Assembly (NCBI RefSeq): GCF_004208415.1
Contig: NZ_CP035758.1
Coordinates: 8,370,001-8,434,000, forward strand
Direction: 5' to 3'
DNA: 64,000 nucleotides
DNA from: Ktedonosporobacter rubrisoli
GTDB lineage: Bacteria; Chloroflexota; Ktedonobacteria; Ktedonobacterales; Ktedonobacteraceae
The notes beneath the pieces are model-generated. The model made no database searches and had not been told where the DNA came from. It worked only from the letters and a program-made list of their open reading frames with translations. The translations under genes and the position numbers were made by a program. Shown piece by piece: positions 1 through 7,722 of the stretch. Every line of letters starts with the position of its first letter. Position 1 is the first letter of the stretch.

Positions 1-1959
1 CTCAGGCGCCAGCAGGCGGAGACTGTGCGTAAGATGTTTGTGGCGATGGCTGAGGACCCGCGCGTGGTCTTGCTCAAACTTGCCTATCGCTTACAGGCTA
101 TGCGCCAGATGTGTCAGCCGACTTTTAAGGGCGACCCGCAAGAGATGATCACGATGGCCCAGGAGACGCGCGAGATTTATGCGCCGCTGGCCGGGCGCCT
201 GGGAATGTCGCGTATCGAGAGCGAGCTGGAAGACCAGGCTTTCCAGATCCTTGAGCCCGATAAGTTTGTCTGGGTGCGCGATCTTGTGGAGTTGGAAAGC
301 AAGCAGTGGCGCTCCTATGTTGAGCGCGTCTGCACTATCCTGCGCGCTGAAATGGCGGCGATTGGGGTGAAGGCCGAAGTTTCTGGCCGCGTCAAGCATC
401 TCTACAGCTTCTACAAGAAGCTCGCGCGTACAGCTGGCGATGTTGACGACCTGGAAGCCTTAAAGGCAGCCGCCGACATCAACCAGATTCACGACCTCAT
501 CGCTTTCCGTATCCTTGTCACCTCAACGCCCGACTGTTATACGGCTCTGGGCCATGTGCATAGTCTGTGGAAGCCCAAGGAGGGGCGTATCAAGGATTTC
601 ATCGCCAATCCTAAGCCCAATGGCTACAGTGCGCTGCACACAACAGTATTTTGCCTTGATGATCACCTTGTCGAGGTCCAGATTCGTACGCACTCAATGC
701 ATGAGATGGCCGAGTATGGCGTAGCCATGCACTGGCATTATAAGGACGTTGGGGATAACGCTTCGGCCTCGGCGCGTGAGCTGTTGACCTGGCTGCGCCA
801 GCTCTCCGAGTGGCAACATGAGCTGCGGGCCTCCGATGCCAGCGATACTGAGTTTGTGGAGGCGGTCAAGGGCGATATCTTCCAGGAGCAGATCTTTGTC
901 TTTACACCTAAAGGTGAGGTCAAGGATCTGCCGGTGGGCTCGACGCCGCTGGATTTTGCCTATCGCATCCATACCAAGATCGGCGATAGCTGTGCCGGCG
1001 CGCGCATTATTACCGAGGCTGGCAGCGGGGAGACCGCCCGCCTGATGACGCGTATGGTTCCGCTTGATTATGAGCTCAAGAGCGGCGAGATCGTGGATAT
1101 CATCACAAGTCGTTCAGCTCATCCAACCCGTGACTGGCTCAGCTTTGCGCGCACGGCGGCGGCCAAAAGCAAGATTCGTCGCTATCTGAAGCTGCATGAG
1201 CGCGATATTAATATTCAGATCGGGCGTGAGCGCCTTGAGCGCGAGCTCAAGATGGTAACCGGGCGCGTGCTTGATGCCGTGAGCGAGGATTTAGAGAACT
1301 ATCTCAGCGATGAGTATCATCTGGAATCCTTTGATGACATCCTGGCGGCGGTAGGCGCCGACGATGTGCGCCCGCGCGCGGTTGTGCAGCGCATGATCGA
1401 GTACTGGCAGCTGCGCGAAGGCAAAGAGGGCAGGGAGAATAAGGACGAAGAAGAGACTGTGAAGCTGCCGGCGGTGAGCAGCGTCAAGCCCACTACGGAG
1501 GCGCGCCTGAAGGTGGCCGGAGTGAGCGGCTTGCTGACTCGCCTGGCCAATTGCTGCTGTCCGCTGCCTGGTGACCCCATCGTGGGCTTTGTCAGTCGGG
1601 GCAAGGGCGTGATTGTGCATAGGACCGATTGCCGCAATATCGCCGGATTTCGCCAGCGCGAGCACGAACGACTCATTCACGTGAGCTGGCAGGGCATGAG
1701 CCCGATGAGTTATATGGCGCCGATTGTGATTACCGGACGCGATCGCGTAGGCCTGACGCGCGATATCGTCTCCACGATCGCCGACGCGGGCATCAGCCTG
1801 ATCTCCATCCATTCGAACGTCAGCGGCAAGGGTACCGTAGTTGTCACCACGGCCACGCTTGAACTTGACGATCTTGAGCAGATGTATCGCCTCTTTACGC
1901 GCCTTGAAAAGATTAAGGGCGTTATGCACGTGGCCCGTGATCTGGGCGGTCACCGCTAA
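1..1959 (+). CDS. relA: RelA/SpoT-family (p)ppGpp synthetase, 5' end outside window
   Basis: Makes the alarmone (p)ppGpp from ATP and GTP/GDP in the cytoplasm. The frame is open from base 1, so the start and most of the HD hydrolase domain lie upstream; the first in-window start-like codon is GTG at 25, and residues below count from it. The order is: end of the HD domain (to about 30), synthetase domain (about 115-245) with RIKD at 188-191 and EVQIRT at 217-222, TGS domain (about 288-350, FVFTPKGEVKDLP), helical region, a Cys cluster LANCCCPLP near 508-514, and a C-terminal ACT domain (565-640). The conserved HD motif reads KLAYRLQAM where active hydrolases have KLADRLHNM, so the catalytic Asp is Tyr. 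Synthetase residues look intact. It is probably a synthetase with weak or no hydrolase activity; the symbol rel would also be acceptable. Confidence 0.93.
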   Translation, partial: LRRQQAETVRKMFVAMAEDPRVVLLKLAYRLQAMRQMCQPTFKGDPQEMITMAQETREIYAPLAGRLGMSRIESELEDQAFQILEPDKFVWVRDLVELESKQWRSYVERVCTILRAEMAAIGVKAEVSGRVKHLYSFYKKLARTAGDVDDLEALKAAADINQIHDLIAFRILVTSTPDCYTALGHVHSLWKPKEGRIKDFIANPKPNGYSALHTTVFCLDDHLVEVQIRTHSMHEMAEYGVAMHWHYKDVGDNASASARELLTWLRQLSEWQHELRASDASDTEFVEAVKGDIFQEQIFVFTPKGEVKDLPVGSTPLDFAYRIHTKIGDSCAGARIITEAGSGETARLMTRMVPLDYELKSGEIVDIITSRSAHPTRDWLSFARTAAAKSKIRRYLKLHERDINIQIGRERLERELKMVTGRVLDAVSEDLENYLSDEYHLESFDDILAAVGADDVRPRAVVQRMIEYWQLREGKEGRENKDEEETVKLPAVSSVKPTTEARLKVAGVSGLLTRLANCCCPLPGDPIVGFVSRGKGVIVHRTDCRNIAGFRQREHERLIHVSWQGMSPMSYMAPIVITGRDRVGLTRDIVSTIADAGISLISIHSNVSGKGTVVVTTATLELDDLEQMYRLFTRLEKIKGVMHVARDLGGHR

Positions 1960-2137
1960 GCGCTGCTTGTAAATAATCAGGAAGTATTCTAGTCTTCTGC
2001 TGTGGAGGCAAACAGCCTTCGCCGCGAAAAACGAGCTTAGCAATGGCATACCCTCTTTGGGTATATGTAGCCAGGGTTGGGCTCGTTTGCTTCTTTGGGA
2101 ACGCTGCAGAGGGCAAATTCAAGCAAGAGGTTTTGTA

Positions 2138-2527
2138 ATGACGCATATTTCTCACAATCCTGCGCAGGTTACGGCTCCCATCGGTGGGTATAGTCATGGG
2201 CTTGAGGTCAAAGCAGGCGCTCGTTTGCTTTTCATCAGTGGCCAGATTCCAGAAACTCCTGATGGGTACGTTCCTCAGCAATTCGCAGAACAATGTCGGG
2301 CTATCTGGAACAATATTTTTGCCATTTTACAGTCTGCAGGCATGGACAAAGAACACCTGGTAAAAGTCATAACCTTCCTCACGGATGCCAGCCAGGTGCA
2401 AGCCAATAGCGAAATACGACAGCAATTGCTGGGAGATTGCCATCCTGCTCTTACTGTAATGATTGCGCAGACCCTCCAATCGGAATGGCTGCTTGAAATT
2501 GAGGCCGTTGCGGCTTCCTACTATTAG
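2138..2527 (+). CDS. RidA/YjgF/YER057c-family protein
   Basis: 129-residue member of the RidA fold (trimeric chorismate-mutase-like; the best-known members deaminate reactive enamine/imine intermediates). Visible family features are the N-terminal GGYSHGLEV stretch, LLFISGQIP, EQCRAIWNNI, the LVKVITFL strand and the C-terminal EIEAVAA. I chose ATG 2138 because AAGAGG lies 7 nt upstream and the protein then starts at the usual place; an in-frame start at 2057 would add 27 unlike residues. The segment that normally reads P-A-R (the Arg that binds substrate carboxylate) reads PALTVM, so that Arg appears to be Leu. The deaminase role is therefore uncertain, although the fold is clear. It lies about 180 bp after the relA gene and converges on the sigma gene. 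Confidence 0.88.
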   Translation: MTHISHNPAQVTAPIGGYSHGLEVKAGARLLFISGQIPETPDGYVPQQFAEQCRAIWNNIFAILQSAGMDKEHLVKVITFLTDASQVQANSEIRQQLLGDCHPALTVMIAQTLQSEWLLEIEAVAASYY

Positions 2528-2604
2528 TAAAGAGTACAAAGGACAAGGAAATTGGATAAGCTGATTAGCTCATTCTGCATTTCCAGGAGGTCAAGAACAC
2601 AGAA

Positions 2605-2651
2605 GCGGCCGTTATCTAGGTAACCAGCGTGATTGCCCAGGTAACGGCCGC
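2605..2651. terminator. Hairpin between convergent genes
   Basis: A perfect 10-bp inverted repeat, GCGGCCGTTA at 2605-2614 and TAACGGCCGC at 2642-2651, lies between the stops of the RidA-like gene and the sigma gene. The loop is long (27 nt) and there is no clear T tract, so terminator function is an inference from position. Confidence 0.4.
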
Positions 2652-2674
2652 CCCATACATGCTCTTATGAAATT

Positions 2675-3904
2675 TTAGCCGCGCAGCCGATCCAGCACGG
2701 GTGGCTGGCGCAACTTGGCAAGTGCTCCGGCCTCAATCTGACGTACGCGCTCGCGCGTAATTCCCAGCTCGCGCCCAACCTGTTCCAGCGGATGAGCCTG
2801 ACCATTGCCCAGACCGAAACGTAGCTGCAAGACAAGCTGCTCGCGTGGTGTAAGCACCGACTCTAGCACGCGCTGCACTTCATCTTTGAGCGTCTGCGTC
2901 GTCGCTAGCTCTTCAGGAGAAGCGGATTCTGTATCGGCCAGCACATCGCCAAGTTCCTGCTCCTCGTCCTCGCCAACCGGCAATTCCAGAGAAACCGGAG
3001 CCCCAGGTGCGGCCTGCAGCTCAACCATTCTGACGGGATCAAGGCCAGTAGCCTCGGCCAATTCCTGCTCCGATGGTTCGCGACCAAGCTCTTGCAGGAG
3101 GCGTTGGCGCTCGCGGCGAATGCGGTTTAAGGCAGTATTCACATAGACAGGCAGGCGGATCGTGCGGCCCTTGTCGGCCACTGCTCGGCTGATAGCCTGG
3201 CGAATCCACCAGGTGGCATGTGTGGAGAAACGATGTCCACGCCGCCAGTCATAGCGCTGAACCGCGCGAATAAGTCCAATGTTGCCCTCTTGGATAAGAT
3301 CAAGCAAAGTAAGGCCACGTCCCACGTAACGCTTCGCAATACTCACAACAAGGCGCAGATTGGCAAGAATAAACTGCTTCATCGCATCGCGATCACCGCT
3401 CTCGATACGCTGAGCGAGCTCAATCTCGCGCTCATGCGTAATCATCGGGACGCGACCGATTTCGCGTAGATATGTCATGACGGCATCAGACTCGCCGGCG
3501 TCGGCGGCATTTACCGTGTTTTCGTCCTGGTCTTCCGAGCGTCGCCGACGCATAGGTGTGCGGCGTACCGGATGCTCTTCCTCGGTGGCTATTGTGGGCA
3601 GCGTCAGGATAGATTCGGCCCGTAGCTCTGGTTCCGGCATCTGAGTTAGCTCGTCATGCATATCAGGCATCTCATCTAACTCCAGCGGCCCCGTCTCCAG
3701 CTCAAGGCTCCCTGTATCTATCTCCCCGAGATCTTCGTCGAGATCGTGCTCATCTTTCCCTGCATCTTCCACCTCGTCCCCTGTATAATCAAGATCCTTC
3801 GTGAGAAGCTTTTCAACGATATCGAAATGCTTCTCCAGATCAGCTGGTTGTGAATCATTCAGTGTAAGCGTTGTTCCCGTCATGGCACGCTTTAAGTCAA
3901 TCAT
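2675..3904 (-). CDS. sigA: RNA polymerase sigma-70 factor (RpoD/SigA-like)
   Basis: 409-residue group 1 or 2 sigma factor that gives core RNA polymerase promoter specificity. Residues 40-95 are a very acidic linker in place of a recognisable region 1.1. Region 1.2 is at about 138-172 (AVMTYLREIGRVPMIT), regions 2.1-2.4 at 175-250 (LLDLIQEGNIGLIRAV, FSTHATWWIRQAISRAV), region 3 at 252-325, and region 4 at 345-405 with the helix-turn-helix LEQVGRELGITRERVRQIE. All core-binding and -10 recognition segments are close to the primary-sigma consensus. The start ATG at 3904 has GGAGGG 7 nt upstream. Whether it is the housekeeping factor or a group 2 paralogue cannot be told without the rest of the genome; the short N terminus leaves both open. 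Confidence 0.93.
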   Translation of the reverse strand: MIDLKRAMTGTTLTLNDSQPADLEKHFDIVEKLLTKDLDYTGDEVEDAGKDEHDLDEDLGEIDTGSLELETGPLELDEMPDMHDELTQMPEPELRAESILTLPTIATEEEHPVRRTPMRRRRSEDQDENTVNAADAGESDAVMTYLREIGRVPMITHEREIELAQRIESGDRDAMKQFILANLRLVVSIAKRYVGRGLTLLDLIQEGNIGLIRAVQRYDWRRGHRFSTHATWWIRQAISRAVADKGRTIRLPVYVNTALNRIRRERQRLLQELGREPSEQELAEATGLDPVRMVELQAAPGAPVSLELPVGEDEEQELGDVLADTESASPEELATTQTLKDEVQRVLESVLTPREQLVLQLRFGLGNGQAHPLEQVGRELGITRERVRQIEAGALAKLRQPPVLDRLRG

Positions 3905-4209
3905 TGTGCGCCCTCCATGAAAAGTAGCATATCCTAAGCAGCAAGATATATAGTTCGTCGGTCTGGTCCTACACTCCGGGAAAGCGAGCCTTCATCGGAC
4001 CATTCTGTCCGAATTGCCGAGTGGGAGGAAATCAATGACGTGCTTCCTGTCTCTAATAATAGAAACATAGCCAGGTCGGAAATTATTCCTACTCCAATTA
4101 TAACGCAAGTCACCCTTTCATTCTAGTCTTTCTCGCTCGTTTTTGCTTTGATTCGGAGATAGAACCATATCCGTAAGTAGTTAGTTCTGTGTAAGTTGCT
4201 TATACTTTG
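3905..4209. other. Intergenic region upstream of the sigma gene
   Basis: About 300 bp without a gene between the 3' end of the DedA gene and the start of the sigma gene, both on the minus strand. A TATAAT on the minus strand (4102-4097) could be a -10 element for the sigma gene, but no good -35 lies 17 nt above it. Confidence 0.4.
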
Positions 4210-4932
4210 TTATACGTTTGAACCTCCATCAAGGTGGCAGACTGTTTCATCTTGTGTATTGCTGCTTCCTGAGAGAGCCTGTAGTGGGGCGCTGGCCTTC
4301 CGTTGAATGGTAGGAACTGTCTTCATATTTCGTATGATACGTATAAGGCGCACCGCAAAATAGGCGGCGACAATCAGGGCAGTAACAAGTATAGATATGG
4401 TAGCAAGAATGTTACCGATAGCCTCCCAGCTTGTCTCAAAAATATAGCCCAGCAAGAGAGGGATCAGGGTTCCCAGGGCTTCACCTAACAGATCGTAAAT
4501 AAAGAAACGCTGAAAAGGATACATCTCAGCTCCGGCCAGCAGATTAATGGCGCCGCCGAGCGCGGGAAAAAGGAAGCGGCTCAGAAAGACAGCCCAGCCT
4601 CCGCGCTTAGCAAAATAGAGGCGTGAGCGCGCGATGGACGCCGGCGAAATAAAGCGCACTTTCTGCTGATGCCCCAACCAGAAAAAGATTTCGCGTCCCC
4701 CATAGCGCCCGATGAGATAGCCCACGCTATCTCCACTTACCGAGGCGCTGATCCCAATCAAAGCCAGCACGACAATGTTAAAATCGCCAGGTTCAGCAAA
4801 CGCACCTGCGGCAAGCAAGACAAAGCTAATTGGTAGCGGGGCACCTATCGATGCAATAAACATACTCAGCCATAGGACCGGATATCCATATTGCTGGAGC
4901 CAGCCAAGTAAAAGAGGCAGAAATGTACTCAA
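4210..4932 (-). CDS. DedA-family (VTT domain) membrane protein
   Basis: 240-residue polytopic inner-membrane protein of the DedA/SNARE-associated family, whose members act in undecaprenyl-phosphate or phospholipid flipping and membrane homeostasis. Visible features are an N-terminal hydrophobic re-entrant segment, SIGAPLPISFVLLAAGAFA, GDSVGYLIGRYGG, the typical FLSRFLFPALGG(A)INLLAG stretch (positions about 120-140), and C-terminal membrane helices followed by a basic tail. Translation appears to start at TTG 4932, which overlaps the stop of the upstream small gene in the arrangement TTGA, so the two are translationally coupled. Specific substrate unknown. Confidence 0.88.
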   Translation of the reverse strand: MSTFLPLLLGWLQQYGYPVLWLSMFIASIGAPLPISFVLLAAGAFAEPGDFNIVVLALIGISASVSGDSVGYLIGRYGGREIFFWLGHQQKVRFISPASIARSRLYFAKRGGWAVFLSRFLFPALGGAINLLAGAEMYPFQRFFIYDLLGEALGTLIPLLLGYIFETSWEAIGNILATISILVTALIVAAYFAVRLIRIIRNMKTVPTIQRKASAPLQALSGSSNTQDETVCHLDGGSNV

Positions 4933-5378
4933 TGTGCTACCCTTTCTGCTGGATGTTTCTTTTTCTGCGGCCCGTGGTTGAGAGATGCCGTAGCTGTGGC
5001 GTGCGGATGGGCTTTGTGTTGCTTGCGATAGCTGATAATGCTCTTTTGCACCTCATGAATAACCTGATCTAGCGGGCGCTTGCTGTGTTGCGCGAGCATA
5101 TGGAGCGTGCTATGTCGCGAAGGTGTTGGCGCAATTTGTAGGGATTTGTAGAGATAATTTTCGGGTACATGGTAGGAGTGCGCGATATAGGGAATCGTCA
5201 TCCAGGGGCGTATTGTGCGTACATCGCCTTCTTCGGCAAGCATGTGCTGCTGCTGAAAATTGTGCAGCGCGCCTACTGTTGACGTGGCTGCCACAAATGT
5301 GCAGCTGAGCGACAGCAAAAGTAGGAAGCTGGTAACAATAAATTTTACCCGCAAGCTCAAAGGTCGCACTCCCAACAT
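4929..5378 (-). CDS. Small single-pass membrane/secreted protein coupled to DedA
   Basis: 149 residues of unknown function. The N terminus has a hydrophobic segment (about 10-32: FIVTSFLLLLSLSCTFVAA) that could be a signal anchor. A conserved-looking helical core at about 52-112 follows (RPWMTIPYIAHSYHVPENYL, then HSTLHMLAQHSKRPLDQVI), and a basic, low-complexity His/Lys tail ends the protein. The core reads like a small helix-turn-helix-type or other three-helix domain, but I cannot name a family. Its stop codon overlaps the DedA start (TTGA), which argues that it is a real gene made in step with DedA. It is divergent from the dUTPase gene. Start choice is weakly supported, as no Shine-Dalgarno is seen before ATG 5378. 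Confidence 0.65.
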   Translation of the reverse strand: MLGVRPLSLRVKFIVTSFLLLLSLSCTFVAATSTVGALHNFQQQHMLAEEGDVRTIRPWMTIPYIAHSYHVPENYLYKSLQIAPTPSRHSTLHMLAQHSKRPLDQVIHEVQKSIISYRKQHKAHPHATATASLNHGPQKKKHPAERVAH

Positions 5379-5389
5379 ACAATTATCTC

Positions 5390-5418
5390 TTGACGCGATC
5401 CTCTCTATTCTCTAGAAT
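5390..5418 (+). promoter_or_regulatory. Strong sigma-70-type promoter of the dut operon, probably leaderless
   Basis: TTGACG (5390-5395), a 17-nt spacer and TAGAAT (5413-5418) form a near-consensus promoter. Transcription would begin about 6-8 nt downstream, at 5424-5426, which is the A of the ATG at 5426. The dUTPase mRNA is therefore probably leaderless. This also rules out the longer TTG-initiated reading frame from 5390. Confidence 0.75.
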
Positions 5419-5425
5419 ACCAGAT

Positions 5426-5875
5426 ATGGACGCGTCTGCACAACTTTTACACGTTGCGATTAAACGTATTGATACAGATCTGCCCCTGCCAGGGTACGCT
5501 ACAGCTGGCTCGGTGGGTTTTGATCTTCTTTGTCGGGAGGATACCGAAGTGCCTCCGCGTAAGTTGGGATTGATCCCGGCAAATGTAATTGTTCGTACGC
5601 CGCCAGGTTACATGCTACTCCTGACGATGCGCAGCAGTACGGCGCGGCGTAAGGGCTTGCTCATCCCCAATGGGGTGGGCATTATCGACCAGGATTATTG
5701 CGGTGAAGGCGATGAGCTGCTCGTCTCTGTCTACAACTTTCGGGATGAGGCCGTGACGGTCAGGCGCGGCGAACGCGTGGCTCAGGGCATATTTGTCCCG
5801 ATTGCGCGTGTCACCTGGGACGAGGTAGAGCAGGTAGGCCAGGGACGAGGCGGCTTTGGAAGCACAGGTGCGTAA
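5426..5875 (+). CDS. dut: dUTP diphosphatase
   Basis: 149-residue trimeric dUTPase that hydrolyses dUTP to dUMP and pyrophosphate, keeping uracil out of DNA and supplying dTMP synthesis. All five family motifs can be read: I AGSVGFDL, II RSSTARRKG, III GVGIIDQDYCGE, IV GERVAQGIF and V GRGGFGSTG near the C terminus. Start ATG 5426 is chosen because the promoter directly upstream places the transcription start at this codon. The stop overlaps the start of the next gene (TAATG), so the J-domain protein is co-translated. Confidence 0.93.
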   Translation: MDASAQLLHVAIKRIDTDLPLPGYATAGSVGFDLLCREDTEVPPRKLGLIPANVIVRTPPGYMLLLTMRSSTARRKGLLIPNGVGIIDQDYCGEGDELLVSVYNFRDEAVTVRRGERVAQGIFVPIARVTWDEVEQVGQGRGGFGSTGA

Positions 5876-6210
5876 TGTCATTCGCAGACTACTATGCTAT
5901 TCTTGGTGTGCCACATAATGCTTCGCTTACGCAAATTAAGCGGGCATATCGCCGTCTTGCACGCCTTTATCATCCCGATCTCAACAGGCAGGTGCATGAG
6001 GAGCATATCAAGCGGCTGAACGAGGCTTATGATGTGCTCAGCGATTTTCGCAAGCGGGCAATCTACGATATTCAGCAGCTTGAGGAGATGCGGCATGCCA
6101 TTATTATGGATGCTCTGCGCCGCCAGCCTCGGCAAGCGCTGCACCGTATGAGCTGGCCTGAGGGAATCAGCGGATTTTTCCGCGAACTCAAGCGAGGCCT
6201 GCAGGATTAG
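5875..6210 (+). CDS. Small J-domain (DnaJ-like) protein
   Basis: 111 residues. The first 65 form a J domain (DYYAILGVPHNASLTQIKRA, the HPD motif in YHPDLN, then NEAYDVLSDFRKRAIYD), which stimulates the ATPase of a DnaK-type Hsp70. There is no G/F region, zinc-binding domain or C-terminal client-binding domain; the last 40 residues are basic and unlike known modules. It is therefore a class III J protein and not DnaJ itself. Overlaps dut by one base (TAATG) and is followed by a terminator, so dut and this gene form a two-gene operon. Confidence 0.88.
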   Translation: MSFADYYAILGVPHNASLTQIKRAYRRLARLYHPDLNRQVHEEHIKRLNEAYDVLSDFRKRAIYDIQQLEEMRHAIIMDALRRQPRQALHRMSWPEGISGFFRELKRGLQD

Positions 6211-6310
6211 CTTGAGGCTTGTATTGTGGCACGCGGGTGGCGGCAAGGCGTGCCAGCGTTATTTCTATTTGCCTGATTCTAGGGCTAAATTTAGGCTCTG
6301 GAATAGAATT

Positions 6311-6340
6311 AAGGGGCAAGCTCTGCCCCTTCTTGCTCTA
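6311..6340 (+). terminator. Rho-independent terminator after the dut operon
   Basis: Stem AAGGGGCA (6311-6318) and TGCCCCTT (6324-6331) with a 5-nt loop, followed by a moderately T-rich tail (CTTGCTCTACTATTT). It sits 100 bp after the J-domain gene and before the convergent map gene. Confidence 0.6.
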
Positions 6341-6374
6341 CTATTTGCGCTCTATGCCTGCCTGCCCACGTTGC

Positions 6375-7178
6375 TTAGACGGTGGCCCAGGCCTTGCCGT
6401 CAGGACCTGCGGTTAAGACCTGCACGCCTTTCTTGGTAATGGCCAGGGTATGCTCAAAGTGCGCGCTGGGCAAACCGTCATGTGTGACGATGGTCCAGGC
6501 ATCGCCAAGCATGCGCATGCGCTTGGCACCCATATTTACCATCGGCTCGACAGCGATCACGACTCCCGGCTTCAGCTCGAAGTCGGCAAGTTGCTCGTAC
6601 TGTTTGGTATAGTAGTTAGGCACTTGCGGCGTTTCCCACATTTCGCGTCCGACGCCATGCCCTACCAATCCTTCAACCACAGAAAATTTAGCGCTCTTGA
6701 CATACTCTTCAAGCTCGCGGGCGACCTGGCTCCAGAGCCGACTCTGAGGGATCAGTTCTATGGCCAGCTTGAGGGTACCTTCGGTGATATCGAGTAAGCG
6801 CTGGACTTTAGGGGCGATCTTGCCCACGGGCCGCGTGACGGCGGCATCTCCGCACCAGCCATGCTGCTTGATGCCGATATCGATGCTTACTATATCGCCC
6901 TCGCGCAGGGCACGCGAACCTGGAATGCCGTGCACGATCTGCTCGTTGACCGAGATACAGGTCACGGCCGGAAACGGCACCTTGCCGTTGCTGCTGGGCA
7001 CGCCCTTAAATAGCGGGGTAGCTTTGTGTTCAGTGATGAATTGTTCAACTGCGGCATTGATCTCGGCGGTGGTGACGCCTGGCTTGACGTGTTCTGCGGC
7101 TATCTCGTGGGCTTGCCAGACCAGCAGACCGGCTTGCCGCATCAGAGAGATCTCTTTGTCGGTTTTTAAATATTGCAA
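6375..7178 (-). CDS. map: Type I methionine aminopeptidase with an active-site substitution
   Basis: 267-residue M24A metallopeptidase that removes N-terminal Met from new proteins. All five metal ligands are present: D100 (SIDIGI), D111 (GDAAVTR), H174 (GHGVG), E211 (VEPM) and E242 (FEHT). H83 in VHGIPG is also kept. The residue that is His178 in the E. coli enzyme (GHGIGRGFHEEP) is Trp here (GHGVGREMWETP, W181); the codon TGG was read directly. His178 contacts substrate and supports catalysis, so this copy may be altered or specialised. Canonical map genes often sit near adk/secY; this one stands alone, which fits a paralogue. Confidence 0.92.
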   Translation of the reverse strand: MQYLKTDKEISLMRQAGLLVWQAHEIAAEHVKPGVTTAEINAAVEQFITEHKATPLFKGVPSSNGKVPFPAVTCISVNEQIVHGIPGSRALREGDIVSIDIGIKQHGWCGDAAVTRPVGKIAPKVQRLLDITEGTLKLAIELIPQSRLWSQVARELEEYVKSAKFSVVEGLVGHGVGREMWETPQVPNYYTKQYEQLADFELKPGVVIAVEPMVNMGAKRMRMLGDAWTIVTHDGLPSAHFEHTLAITKKGVQVLTAGPDGKAWATV

Positions 7179-7262
7179 GTCTTCTTACCTTTTAGCTTAC
7201 TGTTACACATGTTTAAGCAGGGGCAAGCGCTCTTGACCCTGGCTGTTGTAAAGTTTCTGTTT

Positions 7263-7655
7263 CTACGCCATGCTACGGCGGAAATTGCTGGCAGCCCAGC
7301 AGATGGCTAGCAGGGCCAGGACTGCCACAATGGCAAAGCCACGTATTACGGAGATGTCGCCGAGGTGACCATTGAAGAGGGCTCGCGCGGCCTCTACCGC
7401 ATAGGAGAGCGGATTAATCAGCGCGACGCCGCGCAGTAATGGCGGCGCTAATTCTATCGGTAGTATGATACCCGAAAGTAGCAGCAATGGCAAGGTAATT
7501 GTGTTGAGCACTGATGAGAGACCATTCTCGTCTTTGAGTAGCAGGGCCAGGGAGTAGGAGCAAGAAGCCATGAGCAGGCCCAGCGGGACAACAAGGCCCA
7601 GGGTGAGCACGATGCCCGCCAGGCTCCTCCCCATTCCATCCAATGATTGGCTCAA
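7263..7655 (-). pseudogene. C-terminal remnant of an ABC-2 type exporter permease
   Basis: About 130 residues matching only the second half of a DrrB-type ABC-2 permease: membrane helices around SLAGIVLTLGLVVPLGLL, the typical GIILPIELAPPLL, then INPLSYAVEAARALF, and a final helix. Full-length relatives are about 250 residues; the first half is missing and a stop codon lies four codons upstream of the apparent TTG start. Together with the ABC ATPase fragment at 8987-9141 it frames the amidohydrolase gene, so it is best read as debris of a disrupted exporter operon. Confidence 0.75.
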
Positions 7656-7722
7656 GATTCTCAGGCCCTAAGCTCAAAGAGAGTGAGTATCTTCATGCAC
7701 TTTCCCAATTGCTGAAAAGCAT

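Noticed and set aside
1291..2049. A 252-codon minus-strand frame opposite relA
   Set aside because: Antisense to a strongly conserved gene; composition is that of a shadow frame.
5390..5425. Longer dUTPase start at TTG 5390
   Set aside because: The proposed start codon is the -35 hexamer of the dut promoter, so the mRNA does not contain it.
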